Of a stretch of DNA of 64,000 bases, positions 16,365 to 24,126 are shown in pieces. This DNA comes from Paenibacillus alginolyticus DSM 5050 = NBRC 15375 (GTDB lineage Bacteria; Bacillota; Bacilli; Paenibacillales; NBRC-103111): the NCBI RefSeq assembly GCF_000422905.1, contig NZ_AUGY01000001.1:1-64000 (forward strand). Direction: 5' to 3'. The notes under the pieces were generated by a model, which worked only from the letters and a program-made list of their open reading frames with translations, had not been told where the DNA came from and did not search any database. The translations under genes were made by a program, and so were the position numbers. The number at the start of each line of letters is the position of its first letter. Position 1 is the first letter of the stretch.

Positions 16365-17752
16365 TGGATCGGCGAATTGTCATTGCAGGCACAGGCAGTG
16401 GTGTAGGGAAGACCACCTTGACCATCGGCATCATGGCTGCTTTACAGAAACGAGGGATTACGGTTCAGGGATTTAAGTGCGGTCCGGATTACATTGATCC
16501 AACCTATCATTCAGCGGTAACCGGAAGATCTTCACGCAACTTGGATTCATGGATGACGGGGCGTGAAGCGGTGAAAGAAATATTTGAACGCGGAAGTCAA
16601 GCTTCAGATATATCGATTATCGAAGGTGTTATGGGGATGTTTGATGGCAAAAACCCACTGACGGATGAAGGCAGTACCGCGGATATAGGACGTATTCTAG
16701 GCGCTCCGATCGTGTTAATTGTCAACATTGCCAGTATGGCAAGAAGCGCCGCTGCGATCGTAAAGGGCTTTCAGCAGTTTGGTCAAGGCGATAACGTTGT
16801 AGGTGTCATTGCCAATCGAGCAGGCAGCGAAGGGCATTATAAAATGGTTAAGCAAGCAATTGAGCAGGAATGCGGTATTCCTGTCCTTGGATATCTGCCT
16901 CGCGACGCGAATTTAGAGCTTCCCGAAAGACATTTAGGTTTGGTTCCATCGATTGAGCGAGGCGAGCTCCGACCTTTTTTTGAGCTTTTGGCTGAAAAAG
17001 TGACGGCACATATAGATCTGGACCTTCTGTTGGATTTAGCCGCAGCTGAACCAATAGATTGTAAGCCGGTTTTATTCACAAGCAAAGATCAACTTGAGGC
17101 ACCTAAACGAGTTAAAATAGCAGTCGCCAAAGATGCCGCATTTCACTTCTATTATCCGGAAAATTTGGAACTGTTAGAAGCGGGAGGTGCGGATTGTATA
17201 TTCTTTTCGCCGCTTGCAGGTGAAGAGGTTCCTTCTGATGCGGATGGGCTTTACATTGGCGGAGGGTTTCCTGAGGAATTCGCAGAGCGATTAGCTGCCG
17301 AAGAAGGGGTAAAGGCCTCTGTCCGCAGCCGAATTGAGGAAGGTATTCCGACACTCGCAGAATGCGGTGGATTTATGTTCCTCACAGAACAAATTGTAGA
17401 TACCACAGGAAATGAATTTCCAATGGTTGGGATGATCCCCGGTAAAGTAACCATGCAGACGAAACTAGCAGCTTTAGGATATCGTGAGGCTTCTGGTGTG
17501 GAGGGAAACTTCCTTCTGCCCTCAGGTGAAGAAGCTCGCGGTCATGAATTTCATTATTCAACTTTTCAAGCTAATGGAGGCGCTGATGTGAAAGCTGCCT
17601 TTCAATCGAAGGGCAGGCTTGGAACCAAAGCAGATGGATATCTCACTGGGAATCTTATTGCCGGCTATACACATTTGCATTTCGCATCTAATCCGAACAT
17701 GGTGAAGGAATGGATTCATGCGTGTACGAAGTATCAACAAAATCGTAAATAA
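16364..17752 (+). CDS. cbiA: Cobyrinate a,c-diamide synthase
   Basis: 462 residues from ATG 16364; GTG 16361 is a one-codon-longer option, but GAGGTGA sits better for the ATG. N-terminal dethiobiotin-synthetase-like domain with P-loop AGTGSGVGKTTL and KCGPDYIDPTYH, SRNLDSWM. C-terminal class I glutamine amidotransferase with GLYIGGGFPEEFAERL and the nucleophile cysteine in TLAECGGFMFL, plus final HEFHYS. It amidates the a and c side chains using glutamine and ATP. Last gene of the operon. The rest of the pathway (CbiP, CbiB, lower-ligand genes, cobalt uptake) is not in this window. Confidence 0.94.
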   Translation: MDRRIVIAGTGSGVGKTTLTIGIMAALQKRGITVQGFKCGPDYIDPTYHSAVTGRSSRNLDSWMTGREAVKEIFERGSQASDISIIEGVMGMFDGKNPLTDEGSTADIGRILGAPIVLIVNIASMARSAAAIVKGFQQFGQGDNVVGVIANRAGSEGHYKMVKQAIEQECGIPVLGYLPRDANLELPERHLGLVPSIERGELRPFFELLAEKVTAHIDLDLLLDLAAAEPIDCKPVLFTSKDQLEAPKRVKIAVAKDAAFHFYYPENLELLEAGGADCIFFSPLAGEEVPSDADGLYIGGGFPEEFAERLAAEEGVKASVRSRIEEGIPTLAECGGFMFLTEQIVDTTGNEFPMVGMIPGKVTMQTKLAALGYREASGVEGNFLLPSGEEARGHEFHYSTFQANGGADVKAAFQSKGRLGTKADGYLTGNLIAGYTHLHFASNPNMVKEWIHACTKYQQNRK

Positions 17753-17756
17753 CAAT

Positions 17757-17790
17757 GAAACCCCTTAGCTTAAGTTAGCTAGGGGGTTTC
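17757..17790. terminator. Stem-loop closing the cbi operon
   Basis: GAAACCCC (17757-17764) pairs with GGGGTTTC (17783-17790) and the inner AGC/GCT extends the stem. It lies between convergent genes. The T-run is weak on both sides. Confidence 0.7.
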
Positions 17791-17799
17791 GTCATGCCA

Positions 17800-18066
17800 T
17801 TATTTTATGAAGGTTAGCGCTTGATCCGCAATGGAATATTTGTAACGGTCAAGACAGTTGCAAAGGTAATCTTTGCGACAGATCGGGCAAGGTTCTTTCA
17901 TCAATCTATTCAAATCAGTCACTTTGCCGATACCGGTTTCAGAATCTCTTTCGAAGAAAAGACGGCATTTATTGCGGTCTTTCAGTGAGACAACGACTTC
18001 GAAAAGACCATTTTTTTTATTATCACTAACTATTGTTGCATCTACTACCTGCGGATCGTATGCCAT
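17800..18066 (-). CDS. Small cysteine-cluster protein, unknown function
   Basis: 88 residues. The C-terminal part has CPICRKDYLCNC followed by LDRYKYS, four cysteines spaced like a small zinc knuckle; the first half is beta-rich (VVDATIVSDNKKNGLFEVVVSLKDRNKCRLFFERD). I recognise no named family. The start is secure: TAGGAGG lies 7 nt ahead of the ATG. Just upstream of that site is the palindrome of family A (18083-18102) and, 40 nt further, one copy of family B (18142-18169). Confidence 0.7.
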   Translation of the reverse strand: MAYDPQVVDATIVSDNKKNGLFEVVVSLKDRNKCRLFFERDSETGIGKVTDLNRLMKEPCPICRKDYLCNCLDRYKYSIADQALTFIK

Positions 18067-18082
18067 TGTAATTCCTCCTAAG

Positions 18083-18102
18083 AGTTTTGCTTTAGCAAAA
18101 CT
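18083..18102 (-). repeat. Family A stem-loop next to a ribosome site
   Basis: Read on the minus strand: AGTTTTGCTAAAGCAAAACT, then CTTAGGAGG, then the start codon of the 17800-18066 gene. The same palindrome plus CTTAGGAG occurs upstream of ribBA (55641) and spmA (63876). Confidence 0.85.
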
Positions 18103-18141
18103 TTCTACGTAAGCTTAAGCATAAACTAGCATTTTCGTATA

Positions 18142-18169
18142 GGGATCTTTGATCAGAGATCAAAGTCTC
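18142..18169 (-). repeat. Family B palindrome (single copy)
   Basis: Minus-strand reading: GAGA, CTTTGATC, TCT, GATCAAAG, ATCCC, then TATA. The stem CTTTGATC/GATCAAAG and flanks GAGA...ATCCCTATA match the copies near 59.6 kb. It lies in the leader of the minus-strand cysteine-cluster gene. Confidence 0.85.
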
Positions 18170-18246
18170 ACCTCGTTGTTTAGCTTGTGCGCATTAGTAT
18201 ATTATATAAATAAAAAAGATTTAATTCAATAGGAGGTCCTACACGC

Positions 18247-18501
18247 GTGATTATGGACTATTGTGAGAAGGAAATTACGGAAGGAAAGGTGCAGCTCCAC
18301 GTCGGCCTGCAGTTTGAAGATGAACCTGATTCCTTATATGTTGCGGAGTTAGAGCTAGAAGAAAACGGAGTTGTAAGGGAGTGGAAGCTGTTCTTTAACG
18401 GGTTTGACTGTAATTATACCTTTCGTCCTGAGGAAAGAGAAACGTTAGTCCGTTATGCAGCCGAGCATGGAATCATGATCCAAGAACGTGAGGAAGCATG
18501 A
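18247..18501 (+). CDS. Small acidic protein, unknown function
   Basis: 84 residues from GTG 18247, placed 9 nt after AGGAGGT; ATG 18253 is an alternative. The protein is acidic and beta-rich (VQLHVGLQFEDEPDSLYVAELELEENGVVREWKLFFNG) and I recognise no family. Its 3' end overlaps the convergent YqkK-like gene by 49 bp. Confidence 0.6.
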   Translation: MIMDYCEKEITEGKVQLHVGLQFEDEPDSLYVAELELEENGVVREWKLFFNGFDCNYTFRPEERETLVRYAAEHGIMIQEREEA

Positions 18502-18701
18502 AAAAAGGAATCGTCCCCATACGAATGGTTCAAATTCCTTGATTTGTGTTTATGATTTTGTTTCGTTAATAATTGTTTCAAAGTAGGCGTCGTTTTGGAT
18601 ACCGGGTTGACCCCATGCCAATGCAGTCGATTGAGTGCAGGATCGAGCTTGCCTTCGCGTAAATTGCGTTGTCGTTTTTTTTGTGCTTGGGTTCGGGACA
18701 T
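18453..18701 (-). CDS. yqkK: YqkK-like small basic protein
   Basis: 82 residues from the ATG at 18701, which has AAGAGGAAT upstream on the minus strand; a longer frame to 18776 lacks a ribosome site. The sequence MSRTQAQKKRQRNLREGKL, then HWHGVNPVSKTTPTLKQ and HKHKSRNLNHSYGDDSF is the pattern of the small basic YqkK-type protein of bacilli, whose role is not known. The tail after YGDDSFF (about 14 residues) runs into the end of the convergent gene and may be extra. Confidence 0.6.
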   Translation of the reverse strand: MSRTQAQKKRQRNLREGKLDPALNRLHWHGVNPVSKTTPTLKQLLTKQNHKHKSRNLNHSYGDDSFFHASSRSWIMIPCSAA

Positions 18702-18830
18702 TAGGATTCCTCTTTTCCTCTTACAAATTTGATTGTTACTCTTGTTAATTGTAAGTAATCCGCTGCTTAGCTGCAATGGAAAGATTTCTTATCAATGATA
18801 TATTCGCTTTATTTAGAAAAGGGTGAGGGC

Positions 18831-19007
18831 TTGCGTATTCAAATTCAACTAGCCGTGTCTGGCGAAATGGTAAAACAGGATGTACTTGAAATTGCGGAAT
18901 ATAAGCTTGGTGAAATGACGGATGAAGAAATCGAGAGTGCGATTGAAATTAAAATCCGTACATGGGTAGATCGCATGGTGCAAGTTGAATGGGAAGTGAT
19001 TGAATAA
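18831..19007 (+). CDS. Small acidic protein, unknown function
   Basis: 58 residues from TTG 18831, which follows AAGGGTGA by about 5 nt. An ATG at 18795 would add 12 residues but has no ribosome site. The protein (LRIQIQLAVSGEMVKQDV, then LGEMTDEEIESAIEIKIRTWVDRMVQVEWEV) is acidic, with a helical core and ends in Trp-containing WEVIE. No family recognised. Followed by a strong terminator. Confidence 0.55.
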   Translation: MRIQIQLAVSGEMVKQDVLEIAEYKLGEMTDEEIESAIEIKIRTWVDRMVQVEWEVIE

Positions 19008-19028
19008 CGAAGAAAGGCACTTGATTGG

Positions 19029-19070
19029 AAAGAGCTCCGAAGGAGGTTAAATCCCCCTTCGGAGCTCTTT
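19029..19070. terminator. Strong bidirectional terminator
   Basis: AAAGAGCTCCGAAGG (19029-19043) is perfectly complementary to CCTTCGGAGCTCTTT (19056-19070). It separates convergent small genes. Confidence 0.85.
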
Positions 19071-19090
19071 GTATGCAACCTTATGTATGT

Positions 19091-19276
19091 TTAGTGAACG
19101 TTGTTGCCCACTCCTGTCTTTTGCAAGGCGTGTTCCCAGCTAGGGTAGTAATACAAGGCATTTTTCATTAGATCAGGATGCAGCTTCTTCACATTTTTTT
19201 TGGCAAGCGATTCCCCGGTGTTGTGAAGCTGTACAATTTGGCCTAACACTTCATCTGCGCTCATGTTTAGCTCCAT
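19091..19276 (-). CDS. Small protein resembling a homing-endonuclease-associated repeat
   Basis: 61 residues from the ATG at 19276, preceded by AAAGGAG; an upstream ATG (19297) lies before that site. The body follows the pattern I..L...G..L......P.L...A...Y.SWE.AL...G seen in stand-alone copies of the short helical repeats that accompany HNH homing endonucleases (here QIVQLHNTGESLAKKNV and YYYPSWEHALQKTGVG). Function unknown; the resemblance is from pattern memory only. Confidence 0.55.
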   Translation of the reverse strand: MELNMSADEVLGQIVQLHNTGESLAKKNVKKLHPDLMKNALYYYPSWEHALQKTGVGNNVH

Positions 19277-19396
19277 GGATGTTTTATCTCCTTTCAATAA
19301 GAATATAACCCAATACTTGCCATCGGATGGGTAAAATATACATAGAATATTGTGGCAAAGGGCAAAATAAGTGGGCCAAAGACGAAAGGAAAGTCG

Positions 19397-20560
19397 GTGT
19401 CTATCATGAATTGGCCCTCGTTGTCATTGTTTTCTTCGAAGCCGCTGCCGCTCTGCAAAGGGAAGATTAGCGTAGGGGCGATTACGAAAGTATTGCTGCG
19501 TGATTTGCCGTCAGGCCGAATCGTTGTTCTGCAGCACCGTGACCTTGATGAAGTCATTGCACAGGAACTCATCGATCGTAAAGTTAAAGCAATCATTAAT
19601 TGCGACCAAACGATGAGCGGCACGTATCCGACCCAAGGACCCCTGTTGCTGCTGCAGCAGCAAATACCGATTTGGGAAGTGGAGTCGTCTGCTTTCGAAG
19701 TTTTTGAATCGAATAGGGAAGTTGCGATTTATGAGGATAAGATCATCGTCGAAGATCAATATATCTCCTGTACCGCATTTACACGTGAGAATTGGATAAG
19801 CATGCAGCAGCTTGCAAATGACCAATCGTCAAGACTATTGGAGCAATTTATTGATAATACATTAACTTATGCCGTTCGGGAGAAGCAAGCTGTTATGGAG
19901 CCGCTGCCTTCATTACCTCTTAGGGTAAATTGCGAAGGAAAGCACGTTTTGGTTGTTTCCAGAAGGAAGGGGTATAAGAAGGATTTACTTGCAGCAAAAG
20001 CTTTTATCTCGAAGGTCAAACCGATTCTGATTGGGGTTGATGGCGGAGCCGATGCGCTGCTGGAGTGCGGTTATCAGCCGGATCTTATTGTTGGAGATAT
20101 GGATAGCGTGACGGATCGAGCACTTGTGTGCGGAGCCGAGCTAATTGTCCATGCTTACCCGAATGGAACGGCACCTGGGATGGCTCGTATGAACGCAATG
20201 GGGTTATTTGCGCATGTACTGCCTTGCTTCGGAACGAGTGAGGATGCCGCGCTGTTACTTGCCTTTGAGCAGCGGGGGGAGTGGCTGGTTACGGTTGGTG
20301 CGCATACCCACATGATTGACTTTCTGGAAAAAGGGAGGGAAGGCATGGGAAGCACGCTTCTTGTGCGAATGAAGATAGGGTCGCGTTTGGTTGATATCAA
20401 AAGTATAGGCGCCGTGTACAAGCAGCCGTATCTATGGACGAAAGAGACAGCCACCACTGTTTTACTTTCGCTTTTCTTTATTGCTTTAGGGCTTTTTCAG
20501 CTTCACTGGATTTTGAAACGAGTTGCTCACGTTGTTTGGTATCTTGGAGGTGAAAGATGA
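19397..20560 (+). CDS. steA: SteA-like protein (putative cytokinetic-ring protein)
   Basis: 387 residues from GTG 19397, which follows AAAGGA by 7 nt; the frame is open to GTG 19352 and an ATG exists at 19406. The front (GKISVGAITKVLLRDLP, VLQHRDLDEVIAQELIDRKVKAIINCDQTMSG) and the thiamine-pyrophosphokinase-like middle (PILIGVDGGADALLECGYQPDLIVGDMDSVTD) are those of SteA-type proteins. A C-terminal hydrophobic segment (about 350-375) gives a membrane anchor. In Corynebacterium SteA acts in septal wall separation; here that is inferred. Overlaps the glycosyltransferase gene by 4 nt. Confidence 0.8.
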   Translation: MSIMNWPSLSLFSSKPLPLCKGKISVGAITKVLLRDLPSGRIVVLQHRDLDEVIAQELIDRKVKAIINCDQTMSGTYPTQGPLLLLQQQIPIWEVESSAFEVFESNREVAIYEDKIIVEDQYISCTAFTRENWISMQQLANDQSSRLLEQFIDNTLTYAVREKQAVMEPLPSLPLRVNCEGKHVLVVSRRKGYKKDLLAAKAFISKVKPILIGVDGGADALLECGYQPDLIVGDMDSVTDRALVCGAELIVHAYPNGTAPGMARMNAMGLFAHVLPCFGTSEDAALLLAFEQRGEWLVTVGAHTHMIDFLEKGREGMGSTLLVRMKIGSRLVDIKSIGAVYKQPYLWTKETATTVLLSLFFIALGLFQLHWILKRVAHVVWYLGGER

Positions 20561-21288
20561 AGCCATATCTATCCATCATTATTCCAGCTTGGAATGAAGC
20601 AAGTACGATTCCAAATACACTTCAACATCTGTTGAATCAGGCCGATTTGATTTGGGGGACTGAGATGAGATTCGAAATTATTGTGGTCGACGATGGCAGC
20701 GTCGATAATACGTATGATGTCGCATGGCCTTGGGCGGACAAGCTGGTCAAGCATGATCGCCGCCGCGGCAAAGGAGCGGCGATGCAATCAGGTGTCGCCA
20801 AGGCACGCGGCGACCTGCTGCTCTTCCTTGACGCCGACCTGCAGGCTACGGCCGGCGAGGCGCTCGTCCTCATCGCGCCGCTGCTGCGGCGCGAAGCGGA
20901 CATGGCGATAGCGAAGCTGCCCCTGCCCGGCGCCAAAGCAGGCTTCGGCTTGGTCAAGGGCTTAGCCCGCCGCGGTATTCACAGGCTCAGCGGCTATAAG
21001 ACCGAAGCTCCCTTGTCCGGACAGCGCGCGGTGCGTGCTGATCGGCTGCGGGAGCTTGGGGGGTTCGCGCGCGGCTTCGGCGTGGAAGTCGCGCTAACGA
21101 TCGATGCGGTGAGGCATGGCCTGCGCATCGTGGAGCTGGACGTGCCTATCACGCACCGGGAGACGGGGCGGGATTGGCACGGGTATATGCACCGCGGCAG
21201 GCAGTTCGCCGCGGTCGGTTTGACGCTGCTGACTCGCTGGAAGGAGAGGAAGCAGGTATGGTTCTCATCGGATCGATCCTCGATCTGA
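20557..21288 (+). CDS. Family 2 glycosyltransferase
   Basis: 243 residues. GT-A motifs: SIIIPAWNEASTIPNTL at the front, VVDDGSVDNT, KGAAMQSGVAKARGD and the metal-binding LLFLDADLQA (DxD). A C-terminal KERK end suggests no membrane span. The donor and acceptor are unknown; the neighbour on the left (SteA) and the MraY-like enzyme on the right point to envelope glycan or lipid-linked sugar work. The middle of the gene (about 20760-21260) is much more GC-rich than its surroundings. Confidence 0.85.
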   Translation: MKPYLSIIIPAWNEASTIPNTLQHLLNQADLIWGTEMRFEIIVVDDGSVDNTYDVAWPWADKLVKHDRRRGKGAAMQSGVAKARGDLLLFLDADLQATAGEALVLIAPLLRREADMAIAKLPLPGAKAGFGLVKGLARRGIHRLSGYKTEAPLSGQRAVRADRLRELGGFARGFGVEVALTIDAVRHGLRIVELDVPITHRETGRDWHGYMHRGRQFAAVGLTLLTRWKERKQVWFSSDRSSI

Positions 21289-22157
21289 TTGTGCTTGGAG
21301 CGGCAGGGCGGTGGATGCTGCCGCACGTTAGGCGCTTTCTGGAGGCCCATGGGCAGGTGGGCCCGAACTATCTTGGCCATACCATCCCTCGCGGGATGGG
21401 GGTTGTTCTTTGGCTGCTCTTATGGCTCCAGGAGCTGGTTCTTCAAGGTGCGATAAGGATAGAATCATCAGGCTTAACGAGTGAATTCTTATCGCTGAAA
21501 GAGCTAAGTTCACTTGAAGTGAATAATCGGGTATTTATATTTGCCGCTACATTGATTTTCTTACTAGGTTGGACAGACGATTTAATAGGCAGTAAGGCCG
21601 TGAAAGGTCTAAAAGGACACTTCCGGTATTGGATGGACTCAAAGACTTTATCAATGGGAGCCGTTAAGGCTCTAGGCACATTATCTATCTCTGCATGGCT
21701 TGTCTTTACGATCCGAAACGATCAAACCCCCATCTGGCAGATGGGGGTTGAGCTTATCCTGCTGATACTTATGACGAATACCTTGAATTTGCTTGACGTT
21801 CGTCCTGGTCGTTCATTAAAAGCATTTCTGGGTAGTTCTTGCGCGGTGCTGCTCTTGGGCTTGTATTTTTTAGACTTGAAAACGAGTGTATTTTTTCCGA
21901 TGATCCCGGTATTCATGGGTGGATTGCTGCTATATAGCCTTGATATTCGTGGTTTTGGGATGCTGGGTGATGCCGGAGCGAATCTGCTTGGTTTTACATT
22001 AGGATATGAAATCATCCTGATCTTGCCTTGGGAAGCACAAGTTGTGATTGTTGCTGTGATCGGCTTCCTGCATGGACAAGCGGAGGTGAGTTCCATAACG
22101 CAAATGATTGAAAAGAACCGGATCCTTCATTGGATAGACCGTTTAGGCCGAACTTGA
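21258..22157 (+). CDS. MraY/WecA-like polyprenyl-phosphate glycosyl-1-phosphate transferase homologue
   Basis: 299 residues from ATG 21258 (GAGAGGAAGCAGGT upstream; the longer open frame is an overlap with the glycosyltransferase). About nine membrane segments. Family marks include HTIPRGMGVV, LLGWTDDLIGSKAVKGLKGHFRYW (the DD region), NTLNLLDVRPGRSLKAF (equivalent of the NxxNxxDGxDG stretch) and GMLGDAGANLLGF. The DGxDGL motif is altered to DVRPGR, so it may be a divergent member. It likely acts with the two upstream genes at the membrane. Confidence 0.8.
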   Translation: MVLIGSILDLIVLGAAGRWMLPHVRRFLEAHGQVGPNYLGHTIPRGMGVVLWLLLWLQELVLQGAIRIESSGLTSEFLSLKELSSLEVNNRVFIFAATLIFLLGWTDDLIGSKAVKGLKGHFRYWMDSKTLSMGAVKALGTLSISAWLVFTIRNDQTPIWQMGVELILLILMTNTLNLLDVRPGRSLKAFLGSSCAVLLLGLYFLDLKTSVFFPMIPVFMGGLLLYSLDIRGFGMLGDAGANLLGFTLGYEIILILPWEAQVVIVAVIGFLHGQAEVSSITQMIEKNRILHWIDRLGRT

Positions 22158-22168
22158 AAGTTCGGTCT
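22145..22168. terminator. Stem-loop between convergent genes
   Basis: GGCCGAACTT pairs with AAGTTCGGTC around GAA, followed by TATTT. It serves the MraY-like gene and probably the convergent small membrane gene. Confidence 0.7.
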
Positions 22169-22424
22169 ATTTGCGGCGGTTAGGTTTAAATCTTGGCGCC
22201 ACATAATTCCGTTTACGATCACGGAAAAACGTCCATCCTCCAATAAAAGCAACACCTAAGAGAAACAAAATAAGCCCAAGGATAAATTTGCCCCACAGGA
22301 TATGACCGTCCGTATCAAATTGAGCGAAAAAGGCATCCTTCATGGCAAGGAACCCATAGGTGGCTGTCAAACCGGGGATAACGAGAAGAAGAATAGCAAT
22401 AAATCGATAAAATGGCGCTCTCAT
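22167..22424 (-). CDS. yqzF: DUF2627 family membrane protein (YqzF-like)
   Basis: 85 residues with two membrane segments (FIAILLLVIPGLTATYGFLAMKDAFF and FILGLILFLLGVAFIGGWTFF), a central DGHILWGKF and a basic tail RKRNYVAPRFKPNRRK. This fits the DUF2627/YqzF family, which in bacilli also sits next to the branched-chain keto-acid dehydrogenase genes. GGAGCAGCT precedes the ATG on the minus strand. Function unknown. Confidence 0.8.
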   Translation of the reverse strand: MRAPFYRFIAILLLVIPGLTATYGFLAMKDAFFAQFDTDGHILWGKFILGLILFLLGVAFIGGWTFFRDRKRNYVAPRFKPNRRK

Positions 22425-22593
22425 AGCTGCTCCTTACTTTGCATGATTCCTATTTTATATCATCATACTCTGAATCTGTTAGTGTGTCTAATTCACAAAT
22501 AAGACTATGATTTGGTGACCAAAAAAGGGTAATATAATAGAGTGAAGTGTATACATATGAGGTTGTGAACGCTTAATAGGGAGGAAATACATA

Positions 22594-24018
22594 ATGAGTG
22601 AACATAGATATGATGTCGTCGTCCTTGGTGGTGGTATTGGAGGTTATACCGCGGCTATACGGGCTGCTCAATTAGGGAAAACTGTGGCTATCGTGGAAAG
22701 AGACAAGCTTGGAGGCACTTGTTTACATCAAGGCTGTATTCCAAGTAAATCGCTCCTTCGGAGTGCTGAAGTATACGCAACAATGAAGAAAAGTGAGGAA
22801 TATGGCATTTCTGCAAATTCCATTGAAGTGAAGTTTGACAGTGTGCTTAACCGTAAACAACGTATTGTTGATCAACTGCTTCAAGGGCTGCAATTCCTGA
22901 TGAAAAAAAATAAAATCACGGTCCATTACGGCAATGGCCGTATTATTGGGCCTTCTATTTTTTCGCCGCGCAGCGGTGCCGTTTCCGTCGAGAAGGAAGA
23001 TGGGGATATCGAAACGCTTCTATCGAGTAATTTGATTATTGCTACAGGCTCGAGACCGCGCAGCTTACCAGGTTTAGAGATTGATGGTACCCATATTTTA
23101 ACAAGTGAAGACGCTCTGCGGATGGAGAGCCTTCCGAAATCAATCATTATTATCGGCGGCGGTGTGATAGGGGTAGAATGGGCTTCGATGCTGAGCGATT
23201 TCGGCGTAGCGGTTACCATCGTTGAGCTGGATAAACGATTAGTGAGTTTAGAAGATGCGGATATCTCCAAAGAGCTGGAGCGCTTGTTCAAGAAACGCGG
23301 CATTAATCTTGTTACTGGAGCAAAGGTACTTCCTGATTCTGTAAAGGTGACGGAAGGCAGTGTTACTTTACAAGCGGACAAGCAGGGAGAGATCGTTGAG
23401 TTAACGGCAGATAAAGTGCTTGTTTCGGTAGGCCGTATGGCCAATATTGAGGGAATCGGGCTTGAAAATACAGATATTAAAATCGATAAAGGTGTCATAC
23501 GTGTGAATCGGTTCATGCAAACGACGGAATCACATATCTATGCGGTTGGCGACGTTATTGGAGGGCTCATGTTGGCGCATATGGCCGGTCATGAAGGCAT
23601 TTTGGCTGCTGAGCACCTGGCTGGTCAGACTCCGCATGAGCTGCATGCGCATCTCGTTTCAAGATGTACATACACAAGACCGGAAATAGCTAGTGTGGGT
23701 TGGACCGAACAACAGGCTGCCGACCAAGGACATAAAGTGAAAATTGGCAAATTCAGCTTCAAGGGGATTGGGAAAGCACTTGTTTATGGAGATACAGATG
23801 GTTTCGTCAAAGTTATAGCAGATAGCGAAACGAATGACATTCTAGGTGTACACATGATTGGACCGCATGTGACCAACAGCATATCGGAAGCAGCACTTGC
23901 ACAGCTATTGAATGCAACGCCCTGGGAAGTGGGCCAAACCATTCACCCGCATCCAACTTTGTCGGAAGCATTAGGTGAAGCGATGCTGGCCGTCGATGGG
24001 ATTGCAATTAGTGGATAA
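22594..24018 (+). CDS. lpdV: Dihydrolipoyl dehydrogenase (E3)
   Basis: 474 residues. FAD motif VVLGGGIGGYTAAIRAAQLG near 9-28, redox-active disulfide GGTCLHQGCIPSK (Cys43, Cys48), NAD motif IIIGGGVIGVEWASML, and C-terminal HPHPTLSEALGEA with the catalytic His/Glu. It reoxidises lipoamide for the 2-oxoacid dehydrogenase encoded just downstream, hence LpdV/BkdD type. Ribosome site GGGAGGAAATAC. A TATAAT at 22533-22538 may be its -10 box, although the best -35 (TTGGTG) is only 15 bp away. Confidence 0.92.
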   Translation: MSEHRYDVVVLGGGIGGYTAAIRAAQLGKTVAIVERDKLGGTCLHQGCIPSKSLLRSAEVYATMKKSEEYGISANSIEVKFDSVLNRKQRIVDQLLQGLQFLMKKNKITVHYGNGRIIGPSIFSPRSGAVSVEKEDGDIETLLSSNLIIATGSRPRSLPGLEIDGTHILTSEDALRMESLPKSIIIIGGGVIGVEWASMLSDFGVAVTIVELDKRLVSLEDADISKELERLFKKRGINLVTGAKVLPDSVKVTEGSVTLQADKQGEIVELTADKVLVSVGRMANIEGIGLENTDIKIDKGVIRVNRFMQTTESHIYAVGDVIGGLMLAHMAGHEGILAAEHLAGQTPHELHAHLVSRCTYTRPEIASVGWTEQQAADQGHKVKIGKFSFKGIGKALVYGDTDGFVKVIADSETNDILGVHMIGPHVTNSISEAALAQLLNATPWEVGQTIHPHPTLSEALGEAMLAVDGIAISG

Positions 24019-24071
24019 AAATTGTAATCATAAACATTTGCGTTTATAATAAGCATATAGAGTCAAGTACT

Positions 24072-24102
24072 AGGACCAGGTAATAAATTTACTTGGTACC
24101 TA
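24072..24102 (+). promoter_or_regulatory. Stem-loop between lpdV and the E1-alpha gene
   Basis: GGACCAGGTAA pairs with TTACTTGGTACC around ATAAA with one bulged base. No T-run follows, so it may be an mRNA-stabilising or processing structure rather than a terminator. A TTATAAT-like sequence (24044-24050) lies just upstream and could be an internal promoter. Confidence 0.4.
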
Positions 24103-24126
24103 AAATTTCTAAAGGAGGCAACCTCC

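Noticed and set aside
22440-22593. Sigma-54 (-12/-24) promoter for the bkd cluster, as in B. subtilis
   Set aside because: No TGGCAC-N5-TTGC-like sequence was found, and no bkdR gene is present.
22926-23516. 196-residue minus-strand frame over lpdV
   Set aside because: Antisense shadow of the dihydrolipoyl dehydrogenase gene, low-complexity Ser/Pro/Thr-rich product.
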